This document shows, piece by piece, positions 25,663 through 36,879 of a stretch of 64,000 nucleotides of DNA (position 1 is its first letter; every line of letters starts with the position of its first letter). A program made the translations under genes and the position numbers. Source of the DNA: Artemia franciscana (taxonomy: Eukaryota; Arthropoda; Branchiopoda; Anostraca; Artemiidae); contig NC_088881.1 of NCBI RefSeq assembly GCF_032884065.1, positions 7,031,047 through 7,095,046 on the forward strand. Reading direction: 5' to 3'. The notes below the pieces were generated by a model. That model made no database searches. It had not been told where the DNA came from and saw only the letters and a program-made list of their open reading frames with translations.

Positions 25663-26596
25663 TCAAATGACCAGATCTAGTTCGCCATTAGATTCACGAT
25701 CACGTAGTTCTGCCAGTAGTAGTTTTCTGCTTTCTCTGTCAGCTTTAACCTTGTTGTGGTGGAACTGTATGGGGTCGCTTTTGTTTCTTCTTTTGTATGA
25801 TGTATTCACGATTTTTCTGGGCAACAAAGGATTGGTAACTGTGAAGACAATTGGTACAGTGGTGTTGGACGAATCTGGAGCAGCTGCTGCAGAAGGTCTT
25901 TTATTCAGACACCTTACACTTGTGATAGTGGCAGGCAGGCTGTATTCTTTCTGTAGAAACACCAAAATGAAAGCTTTGTCGGCTGTGTTTTGTGCTTCAA
26001 CTGACAGTTTAGGGCTGATTGGGACTCCAAAAGTGATGAGATTGTTTTTACGCTTTTGTCTTTCTCTGTTGGTTTGTACGGCCTCAGCTACCTTTTTGTC
26101 TATTTCACTGGCTATTGTCTTTGAAGCAGCTTGCAGGCCGTTTTCTAATTGCTTTCTAAATTCTGTCTGCATGTCATCCATTGTGCAGAGTTTAACCAAT
26201 TCACTTTCAATGTCCCCAACTCGTTTTGTAAGACCTGACAGCATATCTTCCATGTCGCTTTTAATATCTTCCTTAAGTTGCTTGGTTGAATTTACAACTA
26301 TGGTACTGACAATGCTAGCGACGTCCTCCTTGCTTATGCCTCTCTTTTGGCGTGGGTCGAGTTCACACAGAGGACAAAGCGAGTGAATCTCATTTCCGTC
26401 ACTTAGGGTGTTGATAAGCTTGTATTTGGTCTTTGGCATCTTGATACACTGAATGCACAACCACTTCAAACAATGATCACAATTCAAGGCAACCGGTTTG
26501 TGGTGTTAGTGGTACCTTGCAGGAGGCACAAATGTCCTTTCTGCCTTTCCAGGGTGAGATCATCTTACGTTTTGCTACACGGTACTGTTCTGCCAT
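25663..26596 (-). pseudogene. LINE ORF1: PHD-finger and coiled-coil protein, frameshifted
   Basis: From the ATG at 26596 the frame reads through ICASCKVPLTPQTGCLEL to a stop near 26486. A shift of one base restores NCDHCLKWLCIQC and then CPLCELDPRQKRG further on. The spaced C-x2-C, C-x2-C, W-x-C-x2-C and C-x2-C pairs form a PHD-like zinc finger. About 100 residues of heptad-rich helix follow (the region from TKQLKEDIKSDMEDML to EAVQTNRERQKRKN), then a basic segment and a conserved folded domain. ORF1 proteins of this type bind the element RNA. The downstream linker continues in another frame at 25425-25622. Confidence 0.75.
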
Positions 26597-26640
26597 CTTC
26601 CACGAATTTTTGAATTCGTGGAGAGGATTTTCTTAAGTTC

Positions 26641-28660
26641 AAAATTGTGGCTCGCTACTAATTCAAAATTGAAAGCAAACGTGGATTCAGAGACCCAGTG
26701 CGCATGCGCAAATAAGAGTGTAATTTTGTGGGTACTTGTAGCAGCTATACATCAACAGGTAAATACAGTGTTATGATTATTCAGATTAAGCACTTTTTGT
26801 TTGTCAATTCAGGCACTTTCAAACACTGATAAATGTTCTTAATCTCTTGTAAATTTGGGAAAATATTATTTCATGCCACTTACTTTTATTCACTAATAAC
26901 AGTATGCATCAACATCCTCAACAAATGTCTATCAATAATATATCAGGAATACCAAAATCCAGAAGAATATTATTTCATTGTAGCCTAACAGGACATATAG
27001 GCTATTAGGATCTTTGGTTATCACTATGGTTAGCCCATCAAAATGTTACTCAGGGTACCAAAGAATTGATTAAAACGCAATTAATAAGCGTAATTGGCTT
27101 TATCTCACAAATTAGGGGCAAATATCCAGTGGTTCAAAATTAAGTACACACATGAAAAATGAAAATAGGCCAAATAGTACCATAAAGGTAAATATATACT
27201 AAAGAAAACTGACCCGTTTCTATAGATGCTTGATTTACATAGGTTTATCTTAGTTTTGAAAAGATTTTTGAAGAAGCTGAAGTGAAGGTATGAGGCAAGT
27301 GCAAACTAATGTTTGGAAGGGGCAGTTCATCCTCTTTTTTTAGATGTGGTCTAACCATCTTAATTTTTTTTTCATTATTTTAATGTTGATGTGAAAGCAT
27401 TTTGATATTTGATTTAGTTTAGCTAGTTAGAATTTTCTACAGAAATCATTTCTTTTTCTAGATTTCTTTCTTTTATTCTATTTGTGAAAACAATTTCCAT
27501 TAAAAAATGGAAACATTAGACTAGACAATTTCCATCCAACATAAAATTTTTTTGCCATGCTGGGGTAAAAAAGGTTTTAAAATGTAAGCACTCTAAAAAT
27601 TTTGCCAAAAACCATTAAAATTTTTATGAAAGTAAAGGATTATGAAAGAAAATAAAGGATTCAGTGCGCCAAATGTAAATGGAATAAGTATAAAGTAGTT
27701 TGAAGTATTTTCATATCTGAGCTGTTTTAGTAGCCTATCAGTTTAGTGGTTAGTCACTTCTAAAAGAAATATGCTACTAAAATAAAACTACTGTTAGTAT
27801 TCCTTTATATTTATGCTCTTTCCAAATATCATGGTCAATTTTCTGACTAGGGTATAGGTACCAATAATTCAGTAGGTTTTGTAAAAAATCACTTTTTCTA
27901 CTCCAGAAGGCAAATTTTAAAGTCTTTTGGTTTTAAAAGGGTTTCAGTATGAAGAAAAAAATATCTACAAATCTTTGTAGATTTTTCATATATTTGAAGT
28001 TCTATCAGAAAAGGGTAGAAAACTCCAATTTTCTTAAATTAGAGCATTTTCATCTACAAATTTGACAGAACAAAAAGTACCTGTTTTTAGTGTAAGTCAA
28101 AACACAATCTGACATGTGTTCAAATATTTGTGGGTGAATCCTGGTGGTTTCAACATGTCTATTATTTTTACTTTATTTTATTGTTTCCTTTCAACTTTTT
28201 TAAATATGTAAATATATAAAATACTATTCAGATAGTAGAAGCAAAAAACTGAAAAAAATGCCTCAAGTATAGGGACAAAACGGGATAATCATGTGGAGTG
28301 TAATTGTGTGACCTAGGTCTCTATAAAATAATGTGTGATATAGATATCTTTATAAATACTTTCTAGAATGGCCTACTTTCTCTCAGCTTTAATGGTCCAG
28401 CAAAAATTTCTGTGATGCTCAGAGTTAAAGTGCTGTCAATATTTGGTCATTTCATGGTTAATTTACCAGTTTAATTCACTTTAAAACAATCAAGTTTTGA
28501 CTATCCTTTGTCTGAAAAGTCTAGAATTCTTGACATATGCATATCCTGTTTAAGATTATTCAAAGTTTATTAGGAAAGACTAGATTTTATCAAGTGTAGA
28601 ATGTAGAAACTCATTTTAACAAAGAAACATGATATCACAAGATTAGAAAGAACAGATAAA
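26641..28660. other. AT-rich stretch, no gene; contains one short LINE-end fragment
   Basis: At 27649-27712 the sequence around AAATAAAGGATTCAGTGC is similar to 22562-22625 in the LINE 3' UTR, in the same orientation. It may be a severely 5'-truncated second insertion. The remainder shows no coding or RNA signal. Confidence 0.4.
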
Positions 28661-28664
28661 TTAT

Positions 28665-28917
28665 GACAAAGACCACACTGCCTTTCCATAATACAACCAC
28701 AGAAGAGAGAATAATGAGGACTTCTTTCCCAAGACAGTGAACCAATAAAACCTATTTGAATGTTTCGGCCCTATATCTAAGGGCCGTCTTCAAGACGGCC
28801 CTTAGACGTCTTGAAGACAGCCCTTAGATATAGGGCCAAAAACATTCAAATACGTTTTGTTGGTTCACTGTCTTGGGAAAGAAGTCCTCATTATTCTCTC
28901 TTCTGTGGTTGTATAAC
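28665..28917. repeat. Long palindrome P1 with a conserved left tag
   Basis: The arms run from about 28690 to 28917, pairing AATGAGGACTTCTTTCCCAA (left) with TTGGGAAAGAAGTCCTCATT (right). The centre is made of several shorter GGCCCTTAGA/TCTAAGGGCC repeats. Directly left of the arm is GACAAAGACCACACTGCC, a tag also found next to palindromes P3 and P4. Confidence 0.85.
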
Positions 28918-29035
28918 AGATAAATTTATTATTAGGGCTATATATAGGATCCACAGGGTGAGCAGGTGATAGTATTGTAAGGTAGTCAACCATAACATTT
29001 GATAAACAACAAAAAATAAAGAATCTAATGATGCT

Positions 29036-29247
29036 ATTTTTATGGCACTTGGTATTTACCAAGTGACATACAGACAGTTAATTCAGAAAAAAAATTAGGA
29101 AAAATGAGGTATCTTAGATTACAAATGGGTTATCAGATCTTAATGAAATTTGATATTTAGAAGGACCTTGTGTCTCAGAGCTCTTATTTTAAATCTTGGC
29201 TCTTCTGACCTTGTCACAAGTGCAATATGAGCTTTTGGCTCTTGTTA
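29036..29247 (-). mobile_element. DH family copy C, minimal 212-bp form
   Basis: Read on the - strand it begins AACAAGAGCCAAAAGCTC and then ATATTGCACTTGTGAC. It contains one shortened unit (GATTTAAAATAAGAGCTCTG to GTAAT) and ends with the hairpin CACTTGGT-AAAT-ACCAAGTG followed by CCATAAAAA. Both family ends flank a single unit, so the end sequences alone appear sufficient to define a mobile copy. Confidence 0.7.
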
Positions 29248-30033
29248 TTTTATTAACATGCTTCCATTAGAAGTGACCCATTTTTCTTCCTTTTTATGCA
29301 AAGTTATGTTAATGTTCATTTCTTTAAAAAAAAAATACAATTTATTTCTTCTAGTTCCAAAATGTATTACTTATGTTAGACAATTGACAAATAACATAGA
29401 TCTATTACAAAGATAATGGTTAATATTTAGTGCATGACCATGTCCAAAGGAAACAGGCTAATAGATAAATATAGCACAGTTTGGCTCCTTATATTATTGA
29501 TCTTTCCAGATACCAGAGTCACCTTTTTGACATCACTCTGCCCCATCTGATGGTCCCAGCTATAATCCTAGATGGTATATTTCTCTGTATTTTTAATCTG
29601 TTGATGCTCACTTTTTCTTTGTTATAGGCTACTTGACCTGTTAAAAGTATATACTTCATATAATTGCAAAAGACTTTAAGATTTGCTGGCTGTTGAATTT
29701 CATTTAAAATGATTTAAAATTTTAAATAACATGGAAAGAAACATAATAATCTGATTAGATGCTTATATAATTTATTTTTGTATAGATCCAAGTACTAAAT
29801 CTGGGACCATTGTCAGGTTTACTCTTAGACATAGTGTGTATTGCCAGAAAAATGACCATGATAAATGGAAAGAGCATCAAACAAGGACTATAATGGTGCT
29901 ACTTTTGTTTTATTAACTTGTTCCCTTGAAATTTACTAAAGCAACATCTCCTCAGTCATGGCCTACGAGTTCATGTCAAAAGCAAGATCATGTAAAATTT
30001 ATTGTCTCAAGTGGAAATGACATCATTTTTTAT
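29248..30033. other. AT-rich stretch, no gene seen
   Basis: No open frame of protein-like composition, no repeat shared with the rest of the window. Confidence 0.35.
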
Positions 30034-30260
30034 ACAATCCTGAAAGGCTTATTCCAGCTTTGCCTCTTACTCAGACTACCTATTTTGGCTTTGTCTCTAA
30101 TTGGCTAATGACAACTTGATTTTAATTCAAAAATCAACCAAGTTTATTGATTTTTTAATTAAAATCAAGTTGCCATCAAGCCATTGGCCAATTGAAGACA
30201 AAGTCAAAACAGGTAGTCTGAGTGAGAGGCAAAGCAGGTATACACCTTTTTCAGGATTCT
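30034..30260. repeat. Long palindrome P2
   Basis: Arms of about 95 bp: AATCCTGAAAGGCTTATTCC on the left pairs imperfectly with the TTTTTCAGGATT end on the right. Internal pairing runs through CTCAGACTACCT/AGGTAGTCTGAG and ACTTGATTTTAAT/ATTAAAATCAAGT. It ends 9 bp before the Helitron terminus. Confidence 0.8.
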
Positions 30261-30397
30261 ATATTAAACTAGCTGTTGGGGTGCCGCGCGACACCCCAAC
30301 ACCTAGTTGGTTGGGGCGCTTCGCGCCCCCCAAGCCCCCCCCGCCGCGCGTAAGTCGTTATGCGCCATTGTAGTTGTGTCCCTATGTCCCACCTGTG

Positions 30398-30398
30398 A

Positions 30399-30489
<91 letters not shown>

Positions 30490-30490
30490 T
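30398..30490. repeat. (TA)n microsatellite inside the Helitron
   Basis: Almost pure TA repeat, interrupted once by TTTA. It lies between the helicase remnant and the 3' hairpins. Confidence 0.95.
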
Positions 30491-30505
30491 GTTTTTAACT
30501 ATGTA

Positions 30506-30693
30506 AAACTTGCGAATATACAACATTCTTTGCTGTCCTATTGTCTGTGCATATAAATAGATTGTCAGGTTTACCGACTCTTGAACATGCAACATATAAT
30601 TGTCCATGGGAAAAACAATCCGTATTCAGATCTATACTCATTATTCTAATGATTGCCCTTGAGCTTTGTTGATGGTGATTGCTAATCGAACAT
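30506..30693 (-). pseudogene. Helitron Rep/helicase C-terminus remnant
   Basis: The - strand gives VRLAITINKAQGQSLE, then after a shift MSIDLNTDCFSHGQLYVACS, RVGKPDN and a TAKNVVYSQVL-like end. TINKAQGQ and QLYVACSRV are the late motifs of the Pif1-type superfamily 1 helicase domain of Helitron transposases. A stop pair and a frameshift lie between the two motifs, so it is inactive. Confidence 0.8.
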
Positions 30694-30699
30694 TCCCTG

Positions 30700-31145
30700 T
30701 GTCCCTGTCGTCATTTATATATCCCCCTGTGCCCCCAGCGTTCCCGTTGTAGTTGTGTCCCTGTGTCTCGGTTGTCATTTATATTCCCTGTGTCCTGGTC
30801 GTCATTTGTGTCCCGGTGTCCCAGTCTGTAATTTCTCTTTGAGTGTCCCAGTCGTCATTTACATTTCCTGTGTCCTGGTGTCCCAGTCGTCATTTGTGTC
30901 CCGGTCTGTAATTTCTCTTTGAATATTCCTGGTTTCCCAGTCGTCATTTATATATCCCCCCCTGTGCCCCCGGCGTCCCTGTTGTAGTTGTGTCCCGGTC
31001 GTCATTTATATTCCCCATGTCCCGGTCATTATTTGTGTCCTGGTGTCCCAGTCTGTAATTTCTCTTTGAGTGTCCCAGTCGTCATTTATATTCCCTGTAT
31101 CCCGGTCGTCATTTGTGTCCTGGCGTCCCGGTCTGTAATTTCGTC
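30700..31145. repeat. Degenerate tandem repeat of a (GT)CCCGGTCGTCATT type inside the Helitron
   Basis: Words such as TGTCCCGGTCGTCATTT, TATTCCCTGTGTC and GTCTGTAATTTCTCTTTGAG recur in shuffled order with 13-40 bp spacing. On the - strand the repeat runs directly into the helicase motif segment as …NDDRDTGNVRLAITINKAQG, so the array was in frame with, or inserted into, helicase coding sequence. Confidence 0.75.
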
Positions 31146-31252
31146 ATTTGACAAACATGACGTCAGTTGACAAACAACTTCATGACAACATACAGCTCAA
31201 TCCTTATAATGACGTCAGTCGACAAACACGACGTCAGTACACAGACAAACAA

Positions 31253-31354
<102 letters not shown>

Positions 31355-31734
31355 TTACTGAAATATTTAGAACTATGCTGTGAACATATACAATGTGAGG
31401 ATTATTAAACATTCTCTTATTTTTCTGAAATATGCTCTTTTTTTTAAACAGCTTATGTATAATTAGGTGTTTAGAGGACACAAAGAGGGCAAATAGGATT
31501 TTTGAGCATGCAACAAAAAATTCCTGGGTTGGCAACAAAACGAGCTAAGCTGGATCTACAGAAGTTTGTGGCATTTTTCGAGACAAATAGCAAAGGGCTG
31601 ACTCAATACAAAAAGTGCTAAATCCAGGTTGAAAATTTTGATTGTATTCCCAAACTTTATAGTCAAGTTATAGGGAACAATAAAAAGTTTAAAATTTTAA
31701 AATACTTTGTTTAATACTGTTGCTTCTTTTGATT

Positions 31735-32110
31735 CTGTTTCATTCAAATGTATAGAAATTGGATTCTTAGATAAGACTTTTGAATTATTTGTCACCAATT
31801 TTTTAAGCAACCTATTCAGTTTTCGTTAAACGAAACTAATCTGAAAACAATTTGTTTTTTGAACATATGTCTTGTTTTTGTCATAGGGAACAACAAAAGT
31901 TTCTTAGGTCTGTAATCTGTTTAGGTTTTACCATTTAAAAAAAAATTCCATTCAAATGTATAAAAGTTGGATCCTTAGATAAGATTTTTGACGTGGTAGT
32001 TGCCAATTTTTAAGCAAGCTATCAAGTTTTCAGTCAAATAAACTAAACTAAAAACAGTTTTTATTTTGAATCAAATGTCTTTTTTTTCATATAATGATGA
32101 AAATAAAAAT
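31735..32110 (+). repeat. Tandem duplication, ~205-bp unit
   Basis: TTCAAATGTATAGAAATTGG at about 31743 recurs as TTCAAATGTATAAAAGTTGG at about 31954. The following sequences (CTTAGATAAGA, CAGTTTTC, AAACTAAAC, ATGTCTT) stay in the same order, with roughly 80% identity by eye. Confidence 0.65.
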
Positions 32111-34194
32111 ACTCATCAAGTCTACAGGAGACAATAGTAAATAATTTTGGAATAAATTCGTTTCTGATTAATTTTGTAAATCTCATTTGGGAACTTAAGA
32201 ATCAATCTATTTAGTTTTTGGTAAAGCACAAAAGGTGGTTGTGCCTTAATCGGGTTTGATAGGGGCATCAGCCAGAGTCTTATTTTGTGATAATTAATAT
32301 TTGTTTGTGTATTTGACTTAATTTTTTTTGGTCCAATATATTTTTTTTAGGTTTATTTATTCTTTTATAGTAATTCTGATATGCTTTAAGTTGATTTACT
32401 TCACTATTTCACTTCTGAACAGTATATGTTTTGATATTGCTGTTTTCTTCTCTTAAAAAAAAAATACAATATTTTAAAAATTAAATATAGGAAAAATCCA
32501 TTCCCAAGTAAAAAAAAAACATTTGGAGAGCAGAGGACAGATGCCAAGTGCCCCATCTCCATATATATTATTCAAAAAGGTCTTTTGTCCCATTTAATGG
32601 CTGGTTTTGTTTCACTGGCACTTGCAAATGTGACTATTTAGCAACAGTGGCGTTAATTGGCCTCCCCAGATTTTGATAAAATTCTTTTATTTGACATTGT
32701 CATTGAAAAGGTAACAAAATTTTCTCCCCTCTTGGTTTTGAAAATAGACTTGCCCCCCTCCCCCCGCATTTAATGAATTGACACCAATGCCTAGCAAATC
32801 CTCACTTTGTTCGACAAATCAGACATTTGGCTCTTGCAAAATGACCTTGCTTTGACTTATTTTAGTTCAAAAATTGTTTTTGTGATGTGGCCTTATTATC
32901 ATGGATTTATTTCAAAGTAGAGATACCCAAATATAGAATTTATGCAAAAAAATCAAATGTTATCAGTGTTGTCAAATGTTAATACAGTTATCAATGTAGT
33001 ACTTTTAATGTGCCTAGAGCTGAAGTTAGTGTTTTTCTCATGGGGGGTAATTTTTCTATTGGGATAGTTCCTTTTTCTCTGGAGGGGCAGTGCTTTTGTT
33101 GTACCTTCAGCTAAAGTTAAGTTTTTTTTCGGGGTTGGATCCCCCCTAGGTCTGACCCTGAATGCACCATAGCTGATTTTTTTTTCGTGGGTGGAATTTT
33201 CCCAAATGTTAAAAAGCTTTATCAAAAGAGATCAAGATTGTCTATTTGTATATGTTTGTTTTTTGAACAAATTTTTGAAAAAAGGTCTTTAATTGAGTAA
33301 AATCAACATAAACTGTCTAGAAAGATAGTTAAGCTTAAAAACATTTACAAGCTTGTATGAATTTTGTTAAAGTTGTTAATATAGCTTTCTTGAACAGCCA
33401 AGAGCCAAGCTAAGAGATTTTTTGTATAAAAACATTTGAAAGAGAGAGAGAGCATAAGAAAAAAAATTGAAGAAAAATTGACTTTTTATCCTTTACGTGG
33501 CTGAAGCATGAGGTCCTACAATAAGGCTCTCTGATGTTTCCATACATGGTATACATATGTTTGGTACATTTTTGTAAATGTTTTAAATATATTTCTCGTC
33601 AATAGGAAAAGGAAAATATTGCCATTTAAAATCGCTGGAAACGAAGTTTTATATATGTTATAGGCTTGTAGGTTTAGTCCAGCTTTCGCCCAGATAAAGG
33701 ATCCTGAAAACAAAACTACAGTATGTCAATAGATATTCGTTGGCCTATAGTTTGGTCTAATACTGTTATGATTGATAGGATTAGCTTATCTGATCTTTAA
33801 ATCTGACATTTTTCACCAGGTTACTTTAGCACATTTCAAGTCATGTTTTCATTTATAATTTACAGAAGAGGTAGAAAGACAATCAATTAATAAAAGCACA
33901 AAATAATGTTGTTTTTTTTTACCAAAGCCAACTTTTTGAGTTCATTGGTTGGTTTGTCCATAAAAAAACAAATAAAAATGCAGTTCTAATTTGTGTCATT
34001 GACTGTCATATGCTAGAGGTGACAAACTGGTTATTCAAATGTTTTGCACTTAAAAAAGGCCAAGACAGAATAACATGCTTCTTTTTTGCGTGCTAACACC
34101 CTTATTAAGCAATTTTTTTATTTTTGCATTTTTCTACCAAATTCTAAAATATATTGAGCTGCATTGGGATTCACAGTAATGAATGTCCTAACCG
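32111..34194. other. AT-rich stretch, no gene seen
   Basis: No protein-like open frame or splice-bounded exon. The ORF at 32953-33225 (-) has no supporting features. Confidence 0.35.
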
Positions 34195-34202
34195 AAAATA
34201 GC

Positions 34203-34334
34203 GACGAAAACCACACTGCCTTTCCACAACAAACAAATACAAAGTTGAAACAATAGGGAAAATCTTTTCAAGACATTGGAAATAACTGTCTTGAAAAGAT
34301 TTTTCCTATTGTTCCAACTTTGTATTTGTTTGTA
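34203..34334. repeat. Long palindrome P3 with the conserved tag
   Basis: Arms at 34229-34275 and 34288-34334 are nearly perfect (ACAAACAAATACAAAGTTG against CAACTTTGTATTTGTTTGT) with a 12-bp spacer. The tag GACGAAAACCACACTGCC sits just left of the arm at 34203, as in P1 and P4. Confidence 0.9.
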
Positions 34335-34926
34335 ATGCCCTAACCAGCATGTCCAAGGGCCCAAGGATGATTTTGTTTTCTTTTGCTGCTCTTCACATCT
34401 AGTACTGGCCCCAAACTAACGAAAAAAAACAACACTTATAGATATATAATTTGATATAAGACCACATAATTTAAACTTGATATAGCATTTCAATCTGTAT
34501 TGCTCTTACAATCCAAAAAAGCTGTAATAGTTAATGCCAGATTCTGATGTTTTTCAACTTAAATGAATAACTAATTCCTTTTATTTTTGCCAATAAAGTA
34601 TGTTTATGCAAATTAAAATTACAAAACTAACAATGCATATGACAAATGAGAGAAGAAAAGGGGACAGGGGCATGCGCTTAAATTGATCAGAAAAAAAAGT
34701 TGAAAAAGACCCTTTTGATGTCTTCGAATTTTAGCTAAGTCTTGTTTCAGACTAGGAGTGGAAGGTTTTTTAGTCAAGCAAAAGTCTATCTTGCAGATAA
34801 AATATGATATATATTTTATACTTTTGGAATGACAATTTGTAATCCACTGTTTAATATACTTTGTTTTTTATCAATTTGTTTTATATAGTAGTGTTATTGC
34901 CCATGACTCAGTAGCTGCTTGGAGTA
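34335..34926. other. Presumed LSM10 upstream region
   Basis: AT-rich sequence upstream of the LSM10 start codon. It should contain the promoter and 5' UTR, but no core-promoter motif stands out, and a non-coding 5' exon cannot be excluded. Confidence 0.3.
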
Positions 34927-35090
34927 ATGTCAGCAGAAGTAGAAACAACAAGAATTTTCCCTTCAGCAAGAGAGAAATTTAAGATTATAAGCACCTTGAA
35001 CTGTTTGGTGCATTCTCTTCAAGGACAAGTGACACAAATTGATCTTAGGGATGAAAGCAGCGTGGTCGGAAAAATCAGTTTCGTTGATGC
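34927..35090 (+). CDS. LSM10: LSM10, coding exon 1 (U7 snRNP Sm-like protein)
   Basis: LSm10 is a subunit of the U7 snRNP ring, where with LSm11 it replaces SmD1 and SmD2. The particle directs 3'-end cleavage of replication-dependent histone pre-mRNA in the nucleus. The ATG at 34927 has an in-frame TAG 15 bp upstream, so it is the natural start. The exon encodes 54 codons plus two bases (GC) and ends at a GTGAGT donor. The Sm1 core VTQIDLRDESSVVGKISFVD closely matches the vertebrate pattern 'VTTVDLRDES..HGRIDNVD', including the LRDES block typical of LSm10. The full three-exon product is 150 residues, somewhat longer than the roughly 123-residue human protein. Intron 1 (35091-42151) is about 7 kb and filled with repeats. 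Confidence 0.93.
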
Positions 35091-36369
35091 GTGAGTTTCT
35101 TTATTTTGAAATCTGTTGATCATCATAAAATATTGCAAATTATAAATGGTGTAGACAAATTTCATAAGGAAGTGTAAGCATGTAAATGCATAATATACCT
35201 GAACACAAAGAGGAAATCCTCTCTAAAATATCCCTAGAGAACTGTCTTTCCTTCTCTCCTTCTGCTGGAAAACTTGGCCTAAAGCTGTTCTTAAATTACA
35301 TTCCTTAGCTCACTTCCCTGACAAGAATAAAAAGCAACCACTGGAGAATGCTTGTAAAAGGAATTATACGTTTTTTCTCAACATGTCAAATATGCCTATG
35401 TAAGTTTATAAGCAGGGATGACATACAAGTGTTGACTAAGTAATGAGCACTTGAATGAAATTATCAACTAGTTTTCCAATTCGATATTCCTCGTTTCTTT
35501 CATAATAATTTTTAGCACCCCTCCTTCCCTTTTGAAAAATATCCTTAGCCTCTGTTGTCATTACTGCTCTATGGGTTTGTAAATGGTAATTTTGGCTTTA
35601 TGCGTTAAGTCAGCGAGTATGAACCATTGGAGGGGTATGGAATATGGAAGATATATTTCTATTCTTTCAGATTAAGCTAAGGATTTGAACCACCTACACA
35701 GCCTACTTTTTTGTACAGCCTAGTGTTTACTTGTGAAAGGATAGGGGTTCAAAGAGGTTTTTTTGTAGAGGTGGTAGGTCAAATTACCTACCACCACACA
35801 GACCTTATGGATTGAGCTAATTCTGTGTTTCCTTATCCTAATAAATGTAAATGAAAACCTCAAAGAAAATGGAATTTTTTTTGGGGGGGGAAACTTATAA
35901 TCCACTTTTTATTCCAAAAATTTCAAAAATATTTAACAATAATAACTTGAGGGGAGAAGATTTATTCTTGTCTGTCTGTATTATCTCTTAGAGTAAACTT
36001 GACTGTTATTTCGAGTTTCAGGTGAGCAACAGGCAGTGCCACCCTGGCGTATTGAGCAAAAGGCATATAATGCATTGAGGTTGCCAAAAACACTAACTAA
36101 AACAAGAATCTAAAGCCCTCCCTCCTCCCAATTGACGCCCCTGGTCCTGCATCAATGTATTACTATTATTATTTTATTTCTATCCTCTTGAGAGTGCATT
36201 TAAAAGGCCAATAACAAAGTAAATACGAAAAAAAAATAGACACAAGCGCAAAAAACAGAATTAAAACATAGTGTCCTTCAAGATATCTTGAAAGTTTCAA
36301 CTTATTATCCTTAGCTGTTGTAGATATTTCCTCTTGACAATCTATGGATACCTATCCTCTTGGATACCT

Positions 36370-36550
36370 ATAGTGTCTTTTGTTTTTGTTCCACATCTCC
36401 CTCAAGGAGGTCCCTCTTTGGAAGCTAACGGGGAGAACGTGACTAAAAATGATGTGGGAGGGGGTTTGGTTGCCGTTTGATCACTTTCCAATACCAAAAA
36501 GGGCCTGAGAACTTTCAGTTTCCAATCGAACGAGCCCTCTTCGAATTGTC
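36370..36550. mobile_element. FB family fragment in LSM10 intron 1
   Basis: The block GTGGGAGGGGGTTTGGTTGCC followed by a CACTTTCCAATACCAAAAAG-like stretch matches the FB block around 46420-46520 and 57330-57440. The ORF at 36402-36737 (-) is antisense to it and is not a gene. Confidence 0.4.
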
Positions 36551-36879
36551 TATGATCATAGAAAGTGGCCTGGTCATAAGGAAAAAAAGAACAAACAAAT
36601 AATACATGATAGCCACTTTGCTCTTTATGTAGGTAACATTGCCCGTGGTTACATAACACACGCCAAAAAATGTATATCATCAAACGCGTTTTTGCTTGCT
36701 CAATGGGAGCGGCAGTTTGATGTATGCAACCCTGCATAACTGAAGAGGAACAAGTTTACAACTCTTGCATAGGAGCCACTCTTTGTAATAGAGGAAAAGT
36801 CCCCCAAAAATCAAAGGTTAAAGTCTACTAGTGCCTGGGCTCTATAGCTCAATGGTTTAAATTTTATTGTTTAAATTTT

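Larger units (their letters stand above)
22550..26640 (-). mobile_element. Near-full-length, inactive CR1/jockey-like LINE
   Basis: On the - strand, in order: a short 5' region (about 26640-26597), ORF1 with a PHD-type finger and coiled coil, a linker, ORF2 with endonuclease and reverse transcriptase, a C-terminal QRRAIKVINGLKDLPYNERL block, and a short 3' UTR to about 22550. This is the standard architecture of PHD-carrying members of the CR1/jockey group. Frameshifts, stops and internal deletions in both ORFs make it inactive. No poly-A tail is evident; CR1-like elements usually end in short repeats instead. Confidence 0.85.

Noticed and set aside
25613-26386. 257-codon + strand open frame
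   Set aside because: It is antisense to LINE ORF1, whose PHD finger and coiled coil are recognisable on the - strand.
30307-30556. Open frames made of Tyr-Ile repeats (also at 31148-31538 and 45825-46258)
   Set aside because: They translate pure TA microsatellites.
35200-35320. Coding-like stretch in LSM10 intron 1
   Set aside because: Several short frames read partly protein-like, but none has a consistent boundary or a recognisable match.
36402-36737. 111-codon - strand open frame
   Set aside because: It overlaps an FB element fragment and has no splice support or recognisable domain.
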